DNA from: a bacterium
GTDB lineage: Bacteria > Thermodesulfobiota > Thermodesulfobiia > Thermodesulfobiales > Thermodesulfobiaceae
NCBI GenBank assembly: GCA_021783475.1
Contig: JAJXTU010000006.1
Span: 1-39,727 of the forward strand
Direction of reading: 5' to 3'
DNA: 39,727 nt
The notes beneath the pieces were generated by a model that did not search any database, had not been told where the DNA came from, and saw nothing but the letters and a program-made list of their open reading frames with translations. Each line of letters starts with the position of its first letter. Position 1 is the first letter of the stretch. Positions 5,614 through 14,408 of the stretch are shown here, one piece after another. A program made the translations under genes and the position numbers.

Positions 5614-8610
5614 ATGGGGAAATTTAATCGAAGAGATTTTCTGAAGTTTTCCTTTACTAGTGCTGCCATGATGGTATTCGATGGCAACGTAGCTGTACCA
5701 AAGCTTGCCTATGCAAGCACACCTTTTAAGCTAAAAGATACCAAGGTTACAAATTCTGTATGTATTTATTGCGGAATTGGTTGTGGTCTTTTAATCTATT
5801 CAAAGGACAGCAAGGTAGTAAACGTTGAGGGAGATCCTGATAATCCAAATAGCGAAGGTGGGCTTTGCGCAAAGGGTTCTACCTGTTTTAGCGTTTACGA
5901 TAGCCCACTGAGGTTGCAAAAACCAATGTATAGAGCTCCTGGCTCTGACAAGTGGGAAGAGAAAAGCTGGGATTGGACTATTTCTGAGCTTGTCAAACGA
6001 ATCAAAAAAACTCGAGATAGTTCTTTTGTAAAGACTTCAAACGGAGTAACAGTAAATAGAACTGAGGGACTTGCGATGCTTGGTGGCGCAGCTCACGGTA
6101 CCGATGAGTGTTATCTATTTGCTAAGGTTGCCAGGGCTCTTGGTATAGTTTACCTTGAGCATCAGGCAAGAATCTGTCACTCTTCTACTGTTACAGCCTT
6201 GGGGCCAAGTTTTGGCAGAGGGGCAATGACAAACTCGCTAATAGATGTGAAAAATTCTGACGTAATAATGATATGCGGAGGAAATCCTGCAGAGAACCAT
6301 CCAGGCAGTGCGCGCTATATCAATATGTGCAAAGAGCGTGGCGGCAAGGTTATTTCTGTGGATCCGCGATTCACTAGAACCTCTGCACTCTCAAACATTT
6401 ATGCTCAAATAAGACCTGGTACTGATATTGCATTTTTTGGTGGTTTGATAAACTATATTCTTCAAAACAATAAATATCAGGATATTTATGTAAAACACTA
6501 TACCAATGCATCTTATCTTTTAAAGCCTGAATTTGATTTTCAGGATGGATATTTTTCTGGATGGGATATGACAGGCAAGTCATATAATTATGCAACCTGG
6601 GCATATCAAACTGGTCCTGATAAGAAGCCATTGAGAGATATGACCCTTCAAGACCCAAGCTGTGTATTTCAGAAAATGAAGCTTCATTATTCAAGATATA
6701 CTCCTGATGCTGTTGAAAAAATCACAGGGATTAATAAGGAAACTTTTCTTGAGATTGCACAATTGTTTAGCTCTACTGGTGCGCCAGATAAATCTGGCAC
6801 ATTGATGTATGCGATGGGCCTAACACAGCACACTATTGGCACACAAAACATCAGAGCTTTTTGCGTCATTCAACTTTTGCTGGGCAACTTAGGTATGGCT
6901 GGTGGTGGGGTGAACGCAATGAGAGGGGAGACCAATGTTCAGGGTTCTACTGATATGGCTCTTCTTTATAACTCCTGGCCTGGATACCTTGCTGCTCCGA
7001 ACGAAAAACTTCATCCAAATTTCAAGGAATACCTGAAAAAGATTACGTTGCCTGATTGCTATTGGTCTAATGCGCCAAAGTTTGCAGTTAGTATGCTTAA
7101 GGCATGGTTTGGAGACGCAGCTACAAAAGAAAATGATTTTGGTTATGATTGGCTGCCAAAGTGGTCCAAGCCAGCTTCATGGATGTATATCTGGGACAAT
7201 CTCTATAAAAATGAGGGTATTAAGGGGATGATGATCTGGGGTCAAAACCCATTGGTATCAAGCCCATTAGGTGATAAAACTGGCAAGGCATTAGACAATC
7301 TTGATTGGCTTATGTCTGCTGATATTTTTGAAACTGAAACAGCTAATTTCTGGAGAAGGCCGGGCGCTGATCCTAAGAGCATAAAAACTGAAGTTTTTAT
7401 GCTTCCTATATCTTCATTTGTAGAGAAAAATGGTTCAGTTACAAACACTTCTAGGTGGCTGCAGATGAAATATCAGGCAATCGAGCCACTTTATGAGTCC
7501 AAAGAAGACATGGTTGTATTAGATGGTCTGGTGCTTGGATTAAAGAAGCAATTTAAAGACGATCCTTCTACCCCTTCTCCTGAAGCTATACTTAACTTAA
7601 CTTGGGGTTATGGTGGAGATAAGTATGATATAGATACCGCGTTAAAAGAGATCAACGGTTTTGAGGTCGCAACGAAAAAACAGCTAGTTAGTTTTGCAGC
7701 CCTTAAGGAAGATGGCTCAACCGCATGCGGTTGTTGGATATATTCAGGAGTGTACCCGCCGGCTGGGAATATGGCTGCAAGGAGAAAACCTGAAAAAGAG
7801 GGGATAGGACTTAATTCTGAATGGGCATGGTCATGGCCTGTAAACAGAAGAATTCTATATAACAGAGCTAGCTGCGATCTGGAGGGTAATCCCTGGAATC
7901 CAAAGTTGTCTGTTATTAGTTGGGATAGCGCTCAAAAGAAGTGGACTGGCCGAGATGTGCCAGATTTTCTTCCAACAAAAGCGCCAAGCGCACCTGGTGG
8001 AGATGCTCCTTTCATAATGATACCAGAAGGCGGAGGAAGGCTTTTCGTGCCAGCTGGAATAGTTAAAGACGGTCCATTTCCTGAGCATTATGAGCCAATT
8101 GAAGCTCCTGTGAAGAATCTTATAAGCTCTGTACAAAACAATCCTGTAGCTATAGTTTTCAAATCAAACATTGATAAGTATGCCCCATTAAACGATCCAA
8201 AATATCCATATATATGTACCACATATAGATTAACTGAGCACTATCAAAGTGGAAGTATAACAAGAAAAATTCCGATCTTAGTCGAAGAGATGCCGCAGGT
8301 TTTTGCAGAAATAGACCCTGAACTTGCAAAAAATCTTGGGATTAAAAATGGTGACAAAGTAGAGCTCGAATCTATCAGGGGCAAAGTAAAGGCACAAGCT
8401 TGTGTTACATCCAGGCTGCAGCCTATTATGATTGATGGCAAAAAGTTTCATATAGTTGGGATACCTTGGCATTGGGGCTTTGTAGGAATAGATCCTGATA
8501 GCGGCAAAAAAGAATCTTTTTCTGCTAACCTGATGACTGAAAATGTAGGGGATCCGACTTCTGAGATTCAAGAGTCCAAAGCGTTGATGATTAACTTGAG
8601 GAGGGCCTAA
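5614..8610 (+). CDS. fdhA: Formate dehydrogenase catalytic (alpha) subunit, copy 2, Cys-type
   Basis: A complete 998-residue FdnG-like subunit (E. coli FdnG has 1015). The N-terminus has a twin-arginine signal (NRRDFLKF, hydrophobic stretch, cleavage after LAYA near residue 34), so the enzyme faces the periplasm. CIYCGIGCG with the later GGLCAKG binds the proximal [4Fe-4S] cluster. The metal ligand that is selenocysteine in FdnG is cysteine here: ARICHSST, Cys188 (TGT at 6175-6177) followed by the conserved His189. GRGAMTN, GGNPAENHP and the C-terminal molybdopterin domain follow. Start: GGAGTG 6 nt before the ATG at 5614. The overlapping ATG at 5610 hits a stop after five codons. It is strongly similar to copy 1 throughout, down to the same C-terminus. 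Confidence 0.96.
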   Translation: MGKFNRRDFLKFSFTSAAMMVFDGNVAVPKLAYASTPFKLKDTKVTNSVCIYCGIGCGLLIYSKDSKVVNVEGDPDNPNSEGGLCAKGSTCFSVYDSPLRLQKPMYRAPGSDKWEEKSWDWTISELVKRIKKTRDSSFVKTSNGVTVNRTEGLAMLGGAAHGTDECYLFAKVARALGIVYLEHQARICHSSTVTALGPSFGRGAMTNSLIDVKNSDVIMICGGNPAENHPGSARYINMCKERGGKVISVDPRFTRTSALSNIYAQIRPGTDIAFFGGLINYILQNNKYQDIYVKHYTNASYLLKPEFDFQDGYFSGWDMTGKSYNYATWAYQTGPDKKPLRDMTLQDPSCVFQKMKLHYSRYTPDAVEKITGINKETFLEIAQLFSSTGAPDKSGTLMYAMGLTQHTIGTQNIRAFCVIQLLLGNLGMAGGGVNAMRGETNVQGSTDMALLYNSWPGYLAAPNEKLHPNFKEYLKKITLPDCYWSNAPKFAVSMLKAWFGDAATKENDFGYDWLPKWSKPASWMYIWDNLYKNEGIKGMMIWGQNPLVSSPLGDKTGKALDNLDWLMSADIFETETANFWRRPGADPKSIKTEVFMLPISSFVEKNGSVTNTSRWLQMKYQAIEPLYESKEDMVVLDGLVLGLKKQFKDDPSTPSPEAILNLTWGYGGDKYDIDTALKEINGFEVATKKQLVSFAALKEDGSTACGCWIYSGVYPPAGNMAARRKPEKEGIGLNSEWAWSWPVNRRILYNRASCDLEGNPWNPKLSVISWDSAQKKWTGRDVPDFLPTKAPSAPGGDAPFIMIPEGGGRLFVPAGIVKDGPFPEHYEPIEAPVKNLISSVQNNPVAIVFKSNIDKYAPLNDPKYPYICTTYRLTEHYQSGSITRKIPILVEEMPQVFAEIDPELAKNLGIKNGDKVELESIRGKVKAQACVTSRLQPIMIDGKKFHIVGIPWHWGFVGIDPDSGKKESFSANLMTENVGDPTSEIQESKALMINLRRA

Positions 8611-8611
8611 G

Positions 8612-9391
8612 ATGGATAGAGTGGCCTATATGTTCGATTCTTCTAAATGCATGGGTTGTAGAGGGTGTCAATCTGTTTGTAAACAGTGGAACGATCAAAA
8701 AACTGACCCTACTACTTTTAATGGATTTTATACAAATCCGCCAACTTTGAATCCACATACGCGTATGATTATAAATTTCTACGATGATTTTACTGAGAAA
8801 CAGAATTTTAATTTTCTTAAATATCAGTGTTTTCACTGTGGCGAGCCTGCCTGCGTAAAGGCTTGCCCAAGCGGTGCTTTGTTCCAGGCAGAAAATGGCA
8901 TAGTAGCATTCGATGTAAACAAGTGTATAGCATGCGGTTATTGTCACAGTGCCTGTCCATTTGGGATTCCGCAAATTGGTCAAGTGATAAACAAGTGCGA
9001 TATGTGTTTTTCAAGGGTTATGGAGGGCAGCAAATCTGATGAAACTGCTACACCTGCCTGCGTAAAGGCATGTTTGGGAGGGGCACTTTATTTTGGCAAG
9101 AGAGACGATCTGGTAAAACAAGGAAAAGAAAAGGTAGATATTTTGAAAAAAGAGGGCTTTACTGAAGCGAACCTATATGGTGAAAATATACTTGGTGGTT
9201 TGGGAGTACTTTCTATACTAAAATATGATCCTGAAAAATATGGCCTGCCAAAAGATCCTGTTTTTCCAGTAAATACTCTTATCTGGAAGAATATAATGCA
9301 TCCACTTGGGTTGATGATGCTGGGTGGTGCTGCTGGTCTGGTATTTCTTCACAGAATACTGCAGACTGGCAATAAAGGAGGCGATCAGTAA
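8612..9391 (+). CDS. fdhB: Formate dehydrogenase iron-sulfur (beta) subunit, copy 2
   Basis: A 259-residue paralogue of the protein at 2360, colinear without gaps. The four cysteine groups are kept (CMGCRGCQSVC, CFHCGEPACVKACP, CIACGYCHSACP, CDMC with CVKAC), so four [4Fe-4S] clusters are expected. In the last group the usual Pro after Cys is Leu (CVKACLGG), a small departure from copy 1. A C-terminal membrane anchor (LGLMMLGGAAGLVFLHRIL) is present. The start is 1 nt after fdhA2, with the same GAGGAGG site, and the stop overlaps fdhC2 by one base. A 125-nt stretch at 8882-9006 is about 93% identical at DNA level to copy 1, including many synonymous sites. Confidence 0.94.
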   Translation: MDRVAYMFDSSKCMGCRGCQSVCKQWNDQKTDPTTFNGFYTNPPTLNPHTRMIINFYDDFTEKQNFNFLKYQCFHCGEPACVKACPSGALFQAENGIVAFDVNKCIACGYCHSACPFGIPQIGQVINKCDMCFSRVMEGSKSDETATPACVKACLGGALYFGKRDDLVKQGKEKVDILKKEGFTEANLYGENILGGLGVLSILKYDPEKYGLPKDPVFPVNTLIWKNIMHPLGLMMLGGAAGLVFLHRILQTGNKGGDQ

Positions 9392-10041
9392 TGGCAAAAA
9401 AGATGATTGAAAAGCACAAAAAGGCTACTCGTATCTTTCACTGGCTTCACCTTATAACTTTTATAATAATGCTTTGGACAGGATTATCTTTGTTTTATCC
9501 AGCGATGAACGTTATGGGATTGACTTTTGGGAGCCTAAGAAATGCTGCTTTTTTGCATAAATATCTTGGATTTTTCTATCTGTTGCTTCCGCTCTCTTAT
9601 GCAGTATTCAATTTCAATCTATTTTCTAAATTTATAAAACTTATTGGTACCTTTACGCCAGAAGACAAGAAATGGATGAAGGTGTTTGGAGGGTATCTTG
9701 CTCCGCTGATAAAGGCAAAAGAGGTCCCACCGCAGGGCAAGATCAATGCCGGTCAGAAGCTTTTGGGATGGATAATTATCGTGTTTTCTTTGTGCCTTGG
9801 CTTAACTGGATCTATGATGTTCTTCTATGCATCTTTTCCAGGATATTTGATTCAAATGGTGATAATTGTTCATGTATTTTGTGGCACTTTTTTGGGTTCA
9901 GCAATTATTGTTCACTTTTATCTTGGGGCAGTCAACCCTAGTTCAAGAAAAGAGCTTGGAACAATGCTTGGCAATGGAATGATCGATGAAGAGTATGTAA
10001 TGAAGCACAACGAGTTGTGGTATGAGGAGTTAAAGAAGTAA
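9391..10041 (+). CDS. fdhC: Formate dehydrogenase cytochrome b556 (gamma) subunit, copy 2
   Basis: A 216-residue membrane cytochrome b, equal in length to the copy at 3139. The heme-ligand candidates are retained: RIFHWLHL, AAFLHKYLG and VHVFCGTFLGSAIIVHFYL. About four membrane segments are visible. It would take electrons from FdhB2 and reduce quinone at the cytoplasmic side of the membrane. It is the last gene of the second fdhABC operon and is followed 24 nt later by a strong hairpin terminator. Confidence 0.93.
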   Translation: MAKKMIEKHKKATRIFHWLHLITFIIMLWTGLSLFYPAMNVMGLTFGSLRNAAFLHKYLGFFYLLLPLSYAVFNFNLFSKFIKLIGTFTPEDKKWMKVFGGYLAPLIKAKEVPPQGKINAGQKLLGWIIIVFSLCLGLTGSMMFFYASFPGYLIQMVIIVHVFCGTFLGSAIIVHFYLGAVNPSSRKELGTMLGNGMIDEEYVMKHNELWYEELKK

Positions 10042-10064
10042 ATATATTTTAGCACTAAGTTTAC

Positions 10065-10109
10065 AAACTTCTGAGATATGTTTATTTAAAATATCTCAGA
10101 AGTTTTTTT
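10065..10109 (+). terminator. Rho-independent terminator between convergent operons
   Basis: A 15-bp perfect stem (10065-10079 with 10091-10105), an 11-nt loop and a T-run at 10103-10109 follow fdhC2. The T-run overlaps the stop codon of the convergent permease gene (TTA at 10108-10110 on this strand), so the hairpin lies directly after that gene too and may act in both directions. The T-run favours the plus direction. Confidence 0.85.
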
Positions 10110-11328
10110 ATGAATAGATAGCTCTTATAGGATCAACTTCTGCTGCCTTTTTGGCTGGTATTGTGCCAAATATTACGCCCATTAAAAATGCTACAAATAT
10201 AAGCGGTATTAAAATATTGAAAGGCACTACAAAAGGCATTTTTGTAAACAGAGTGATTATAAAGGTTATTAATAGTCCAATTAATATGCCAAAAATTGTT
10301 CCTGAACCAGATAGAATGGCTGCTTCTATAAAAAATTGTGTTAATATATCTTTTTTTGTTGCGCCGAAGGACTTTCTGACTCCTATTTCTTTTGTTCTTT
10401 CTTTTACGGCTACCAAAAGAACGGCTGCTATTCCTAAGCCTCCGATAAAAACGGCTATCATTGCGAGCGCTACTGTAAGATTGTCAAGAGTTTGAGTAGA
10501 TTTTGTTTGAGCGGCTATTATGTCGCTTTGGTCTTGAACGGTAAAGTCATTTTCTTGACTGCCCGTAAGATTGTGATTTTGTCTTAAAATTCTGATGGCT
10601 TCATCTTTGTATGAGCTCATCAGGTATTCTTGAGGTGCCGAAATATAAATATTATTTATATAAGTAACATTTAACAGCCTATCTAGTGCGGTATCAAGAG
10701 GAATTATTATTTGATTGTCCTCATCTTGGCCTCCAATATCTACACCTACTGGATCTTGAATGCCTATGACCCTAAATGGCGTGGTATTTATGATAATAGT
10801 TGCACCGAGAAGCTGCTCTGGGACGGCATTTAGATTCTGTATGACGGTTCTCCCAATTATTGCCACTCTTTCGCGAAGCCTATCCTCTCTGGAAGTAAAT
10901 TCTCTACCCATGCTAACTGTATAACCTCTTACGCTAAACAGGCTTGGGGTTGCGCCTATGATAGTAGTTTGAGCGCTGTAATCAGAGAATTTTACCGTAA
11001 ATGATTTTTGTTGGGTAGCTGCTACTTTTGCATTTGGAAGATCTTTTCTTAGCATTGTGTAGTCGAATGGTTTTAAAGTGGTGACATTGCCAACCTGATG
11101 CGCTCTGTTGCCCATTACTTTAAGTTGTCCTGCTGTAACTACTATCATATTGCTGCCCATACTTTTTATCTGGTCGATTGTTTTCTCTTTTACACCCGAG
11201 CTGATGCTTGCTATTACGACTGTGGCGCTGATACCAATAAGGAAACCTAGAATAGCAAGGATTGATTTTCCCTTTCTTCTGGATATGCTTTTCATAGCTT
11301 GTGAAAAATTAATAAAGAAGTTGTTCAT
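10108..11328 (-). CDS. MacB/FtsX-type ABC transporter permease (second of pair)
   Basis: A 406-residue permease with an N-terminal membrane helix (ILAILGFLIGISATVVIASI, about residues 23-45), a large periplasmic MacB-type domain, and three C-terminal helices forming the FtsX domain (from about residue 280; the signature VKERTKEIGVRKSFGATKKDI lies between helices). The protein has no ATPase domain; that is encoded by the separate gene at 12530. Its start overlaps the stop of the upstream permease by 4 nt (ATGA). It probably forms a heterodimer with that permease, exporting a substrate or a mechanical signal to the MacA/TolC partners. The substrate is not evident. Confidence 0.88.
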   Translation of the reverse strand: MNNFFINFSQAMKSISRRKGKSILAILGFLIGISATVVIASISSGVKEKTIDQIKSMGSNMIVVTAGQLKVMGNRAHQVGNVTTLKPFDYTMLRKDLPNAKVAATQQKSFTVKFSDYSAQTTIIGATPSLFSVRGYTVSMGREFTSREDRLRERVAIIGRTVIQNLNAVPEQLLGATIIINTTPFRVIGIQDPVGVDIGGQDEDNQIIIPLDTALDRLLNVTYINNIYISAPQEYLMSSYKDEAIRILRQNHNLTGSQENDFTVQDQSDIIAAQTKSTQTLDNLTVALAMIAVFIGGLGIAAVLLVAVKERTKEIGVRKSFGATKKDILTQFFIEAAILSGSGTIFGILIGLLITFIITLFTKMPFVVPFNILIPLIFVAFLMGVIFGTIPAKKAAEVDPIRAIYS

Positions 11329-12533
11329 CTTTGTAGCACTACCGCCGGGTCGTATGAACTGGCCTTCAGCGCTGGTTGAATCCCAGCAATTAAAGCAATT
11401 ACAGTAGAAACGCTAAAAGCTACAAGAAATAGTATGGGGCTAATTGAGACATTTATTCCAGTAAAATGACCCATTATTAAGCCGAAAATAGCACCTAAGG
11501 TTGCTCCAAAAAATGAACCAATGATGCTGATTACAAATATTTCGAGAAATACCTGTATTACTATAAGTGACTTTGTGGCCCCAAAAGCCCTTCTTAGAGC
11601 TATTTCTTTTTCTCTTTCAGAAATTGATGCCTGCATTATATTGGAAACTACAACAGAACCAATTATTATAGAAACTATAGTTGAGACAACTAGAAATATA
11701 TTTAAAGTAGAGTTAATCCTGTTCAAGAATTCCATTACCTGATCGGGTGTTATGATTGTAAAGTCATCTGGGAGTCCCTGGGCAGTGAGTTTATGATTAT
11801 ACCTTAAGATGGTACTAATTTCTCCTGCAACGTTAGTTATATTTGTCCCCGGTGCAAATTGTATTCTCATCATAGTAATGTATGTCTGGTTCAACATTCT
11901 TTTTAACATTGTGTTGAGAGGTATGACGATCCTATTGTCTCTGTCCATTCCGTTTGGAGTAGTACCAAGTGTGCTTAGCACCCCAATAACTGTAAATGGT
12001 GTAGTGCCAATCCTGATTAGCTTGCCAAGAGGGTTTTGACCTTGAAATAGCTGCTTTGCAACCGTACTACCGATTATGGCCACCCTTGACATAGAGGTAT
12101 TTTCTCTTTCGGTAAAGAATCTTCCTTCAGCCACGTTCCAATCCCATGCTGATGTGAATGAAGATGAAGCGCCTGAAACAGTTGTATCTATGTTTTGTGC
12201 TCCATATTTTGCGTTCATATTGCTGTTTGCTTCAGGGTCTATTGCTGTAATGCCGCTTATCTGATCGCTAATTGAGCGAACATCGTCTAATGTCATGGTA
12301 GTAGATCTTTGGAATGGTTGACCTGGCTGCCTTCTGCCGCCTGCAAAGACTATAACAGATGTAGGACCAAATTGTTGGAGGGTTTCATTTACAAGCTGTC
12401 TTGCTCCAAGACTTATTGAGGTTACCAGTGTAATCACAAGAATACAAAGAGATATTCCTGCTATCATAATAAAAACCTTCAAGCCTTGCTTTAAGTTTAT
12501 TTTTATTGCTGAAGAAAGAATCTTGATGATCAT
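11325..12533 (-). CDS. MacB/FtsX-type ABC transporter permease (first of pair)
   Basis: A 402-residue permease homologous to its downstream neighbour, with the same plan: an N-terminal helix (VFIMIAGISLCILVITLVTSI), a periplasmic domain with WNVAEGRFFTERE and SRVAIIGSTVAKQLF (the MacB periplasmic core), then three C-terminal helices with SEREKEIALRRAFGATKSLI. It overlaps both neighbours by 4 nt. Two different permease genes with one ATPase gene suggest a heterodimeric membrane part, unlike E. coli MacB, where the ATPase and permease are fused and homodimeric. Confidence 0.88.
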   Translation of the reverse strand: MIIKILSSAIKINLKQGLKVFIMIAGISLCILVITLVTSISLGARQLVNETLQQFGPTSVIVFAGGRRQPGQPFQRSTTMTLDDVRSISDQISGITAIDPEANSNMNAKYGAQNIDTTVSGASSSFTSAWDWNVAEGRFFTERENTSMSRVAIIGSTVAKQLFQGQNPLGKLIRIGTTPFTVIGVLSTLGTTPNGMDRDNRIVIPLNTMLKRMLNQTYITMMRIQFAPGTNITNVAGEISTILRYNHKLTAQGLPDDFTIITPDQVMEFLNRINSTLNIFLVVSTIVSIIIGSVVVSNIMQASISEREKEIALRRAFGATKSLIVIQVFLEIFVISIIGSFFGATLGAIFGLIMGHFTGINVSISPILFLVAFSVSTVIALIAGIQPALKASSYDPAVVLQR

Positions 12534-13270
12534 GTATTGATCACATACATTTTTTGTAATTCCTCTTGAGCTGATTTTGGATTCTTTACTGCGTCTTCTT
12601 TTAAGACCTTTCCAAAACTTAGAGTAATAACTCTGTTAGTGAATAGGGCTATTTCGGGAGAGTGAGTGACCATCAGTATTGTAATCCCATCTTCGTTTAG
12701 CTTTTGAAAAACTGACAAGATCTCCATACCTGATTGTGGGTCTAGGTTTCCTGTTGGCTCATCTGCTAAGATTAGTTTTGGATTGTTTATTAGAGATCTT
12801 GCAATGGCTACCCTTTGTTGCTGACCGCCTGATAGCTCAGAGGGATAAAAATTTAGTCTTTCTCCCAATCCAACGGTTTCAAGAAATTTTTTAGCCCTTT
12901 CCTTAATATCTGATGGCGGATTTTGTGCATACACAGAGGGGAGTAAGACATTTTCAATTGCCGTAAGATCGGGCAAAAGGTGAAATTGTTGGAATATAAA
13001 ACCTATATATTGGTTTCTCAGATGGGCAAGCTCATTGTCAGAGAGCTTTGAGGCTTCTTTGTTGTCAAGAAAATATCGGCCACCCGTAGGCCTATCCAAG
13101 AGTCCTATTATATTCATCAAGGTGGTTTTGCCGCTGCCTGAAGGAGCCATAATTGCGGCAAATTCTCCTTTTTCTATTACAAAGCTTATGCCCTTTAAAA
13201 CGATTGTTTCAAGAGTGCCTGATTTGTAAACCTTTTGGATGTCATCTAATTCTATGATTTTTTCGCTCAT
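12530..13270 (-). CDS. ABC transporter ATP-binding protein, MacB/LolD type
   Basis: A 246-residue ATPase that powers the two permeases encoded downstream. Walker A is APSGSGKTT at residues 42-50, the Q-loop is FIFQQFHLL near 91-99, the signature is LSGGQQQRVAIARS at 146-159, Walker B is LILADEPTGNLD at 166-177, and the switch His is in MVTHSPE. These features place it in the MacB/LolD/FtsE group of mechanotransmission-type ATPases. It overlaps the adaptor and permease genes by 4 nt on each side, so all are one operon. Confidence 0.92.
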   Translation of the reverse strand: MSEKIIELDDIQKVYKSGTLETIVLKGISFVIEKGEFAAIMAPSGSGKTTLMNIIGLLDRPTGGRYFLDNKEASKLSDNELAHLRNQYIGFIFQQFHLLPDLTAIENVLLPSVYAQNPPSDIKERAKKFLETVGLGERLNFYPSELSGGQQQRVAIARSLINNPKLILADEPTGNLDPQSGMEILSVFQKLNEDGITILMVTHSPEIALFTNRVITLSFGKVLKEDAVKNPKSAQEELQKMYVINT

Positions 13271-14373
13271 TTTGAATTCTTCAATATACTTTCTGGGATA
13301 TCTCCTACTATTACTTTGTCGCCTTCTTTTAACCCGCTGGTTATCTCAGTATAGTCCAAATCTGATAAGCCAGTCTTGACTGCTCTTTTTTCGAATGATC
13401 CAGGACTGGTTTCTACAAATACAACTGTCTGATTACCAAAAGTCTTCAGGGCAAGGTTTGGAACTGCAATCACACCTGTTTTTTCTTGAGCTTTGATATT
13501 TACATTTGCTGTCATTCCAGGCATCAAAAGATGTTTTGGATTTGAATCAATGGTAATGACTGTTGTGTAATATACTACATTACTTACAACTGTGGAAGTT
13601 GGATATATTGCTGCAACTGTTCCTGTGAAAGTTTTGTCTGGATAAGCAAGAACAGTAAATGTTGCTGGCATTCCTACCTTTACTTTGCCTATATCTGTTT
13701 CATCGACAGATGCATCTACTTCAAGCTTGTCAAGGTCGTCAATCGTCACGAAATTTGGAGCATTCATCCCAGATACTACTGTTTCACCCTGGTGGGTAGT
13801 AACAGCTGATACCATTCCGCCTATTGGAGCGGTAATAGTACAATATTCAAGGTTTACTTGTGCGGTGTTTAGGGCTGCTGATGTTGCATCGACAGTACCC
13901 TTTTGCGCAAGGTAGCCTGCTTTTGAGCTATCGTATTTATCTTTGGAAATTAGTCCTTCTTCGAAGAGTTTGGCATATCTTTCATATGTAACCTTTGCAT
14001 AGTTATAATTGCTCAACGCTGCCTGATAATTTGCCTGAGCTTGATTAAGTGCTGCAATTTGGGGTCTTGGGTCTATTTCAGCTAAGACCTCTCCTGCCTG
14101 AACTATAGTGCCTACCTGTACGTTTAATTTTATAACCTGACCAGTTACCCGCGCTCCCACGTTTATTTGTGCTCCGACCTGGGGATTAATAGTTCCAGTA
14201 GAGTTTACTAATTCTGTAATAGTTCTCTTTGTTACGTCTGCTGTTTTAATCGCCTGCTGTGATTTTTTTAGATTGTTTATATAATTGTTATATCCATAAA
14301 ATGAACCAGCAATAATTATTATTAAGACGATAATTAAGGCTATTACCTTTTTTTGTTTAAAGATCTTTAACAT
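13267..14373 (-). CDS. MacA-like periplasmic adaptor (membrane fusion protein)
   Basis: A 368-residue adaptor that bridges the inner-membrane ABC transporter and the TolC channel. It has one N-terminal membrane helix (KVIALIIVLIIIIAGSFYGY, residues 9-28), two lipoyl half-motifs (LNVQVGTIVQAGEVLAEIDP and YCTITAPIGGMVSAV) separated by an Ala-rich coiled-coil hairpin of about 75 residues, and then beta-barrel and membrane-proximal domains. It starts with a strong GGAGGAG site. Its place between TolC and the ATPase in a minus-strand operon fits a MacAB-TolC type exporter. Confidence 0.9.
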   Translation of the reverse strand: MLKIFKQKKVIALIIVLIIIIAGSFYGYNNYINNLKKSQQAIKTADVTKRTITELVNSTGTINPQVGAQINVGARVTGQVIKLNVQVGTIVQAGEVLAEIDPRPQIAALNQAQANYQAALSNYNYAKVTYERYAKLFEEGLISKDKYDSSKAGYLAQKGTVDATSAALNTAQVNLEYCTITAPIGGMVSAVTTHQGETVVSGMNAPNFVTIDDLDKLEVDASVDETDIGKVKVGMPATFTVLAYPDKTFTGTVAAIYPTSTVVSNVVYYTTVITIDSNPKHLLMPGMTANVNIKAQEKTGVIAVPNLALKTFGNQTVVFVETSPGSFEKRAVKTGLSDLDYTEITSGLKEGDKVIVGDIPESILKNSK

Positions 14374-14408
14374 CTCTCCTCCTTATAAATATTAACTTTA
14401 TGGTCCAT

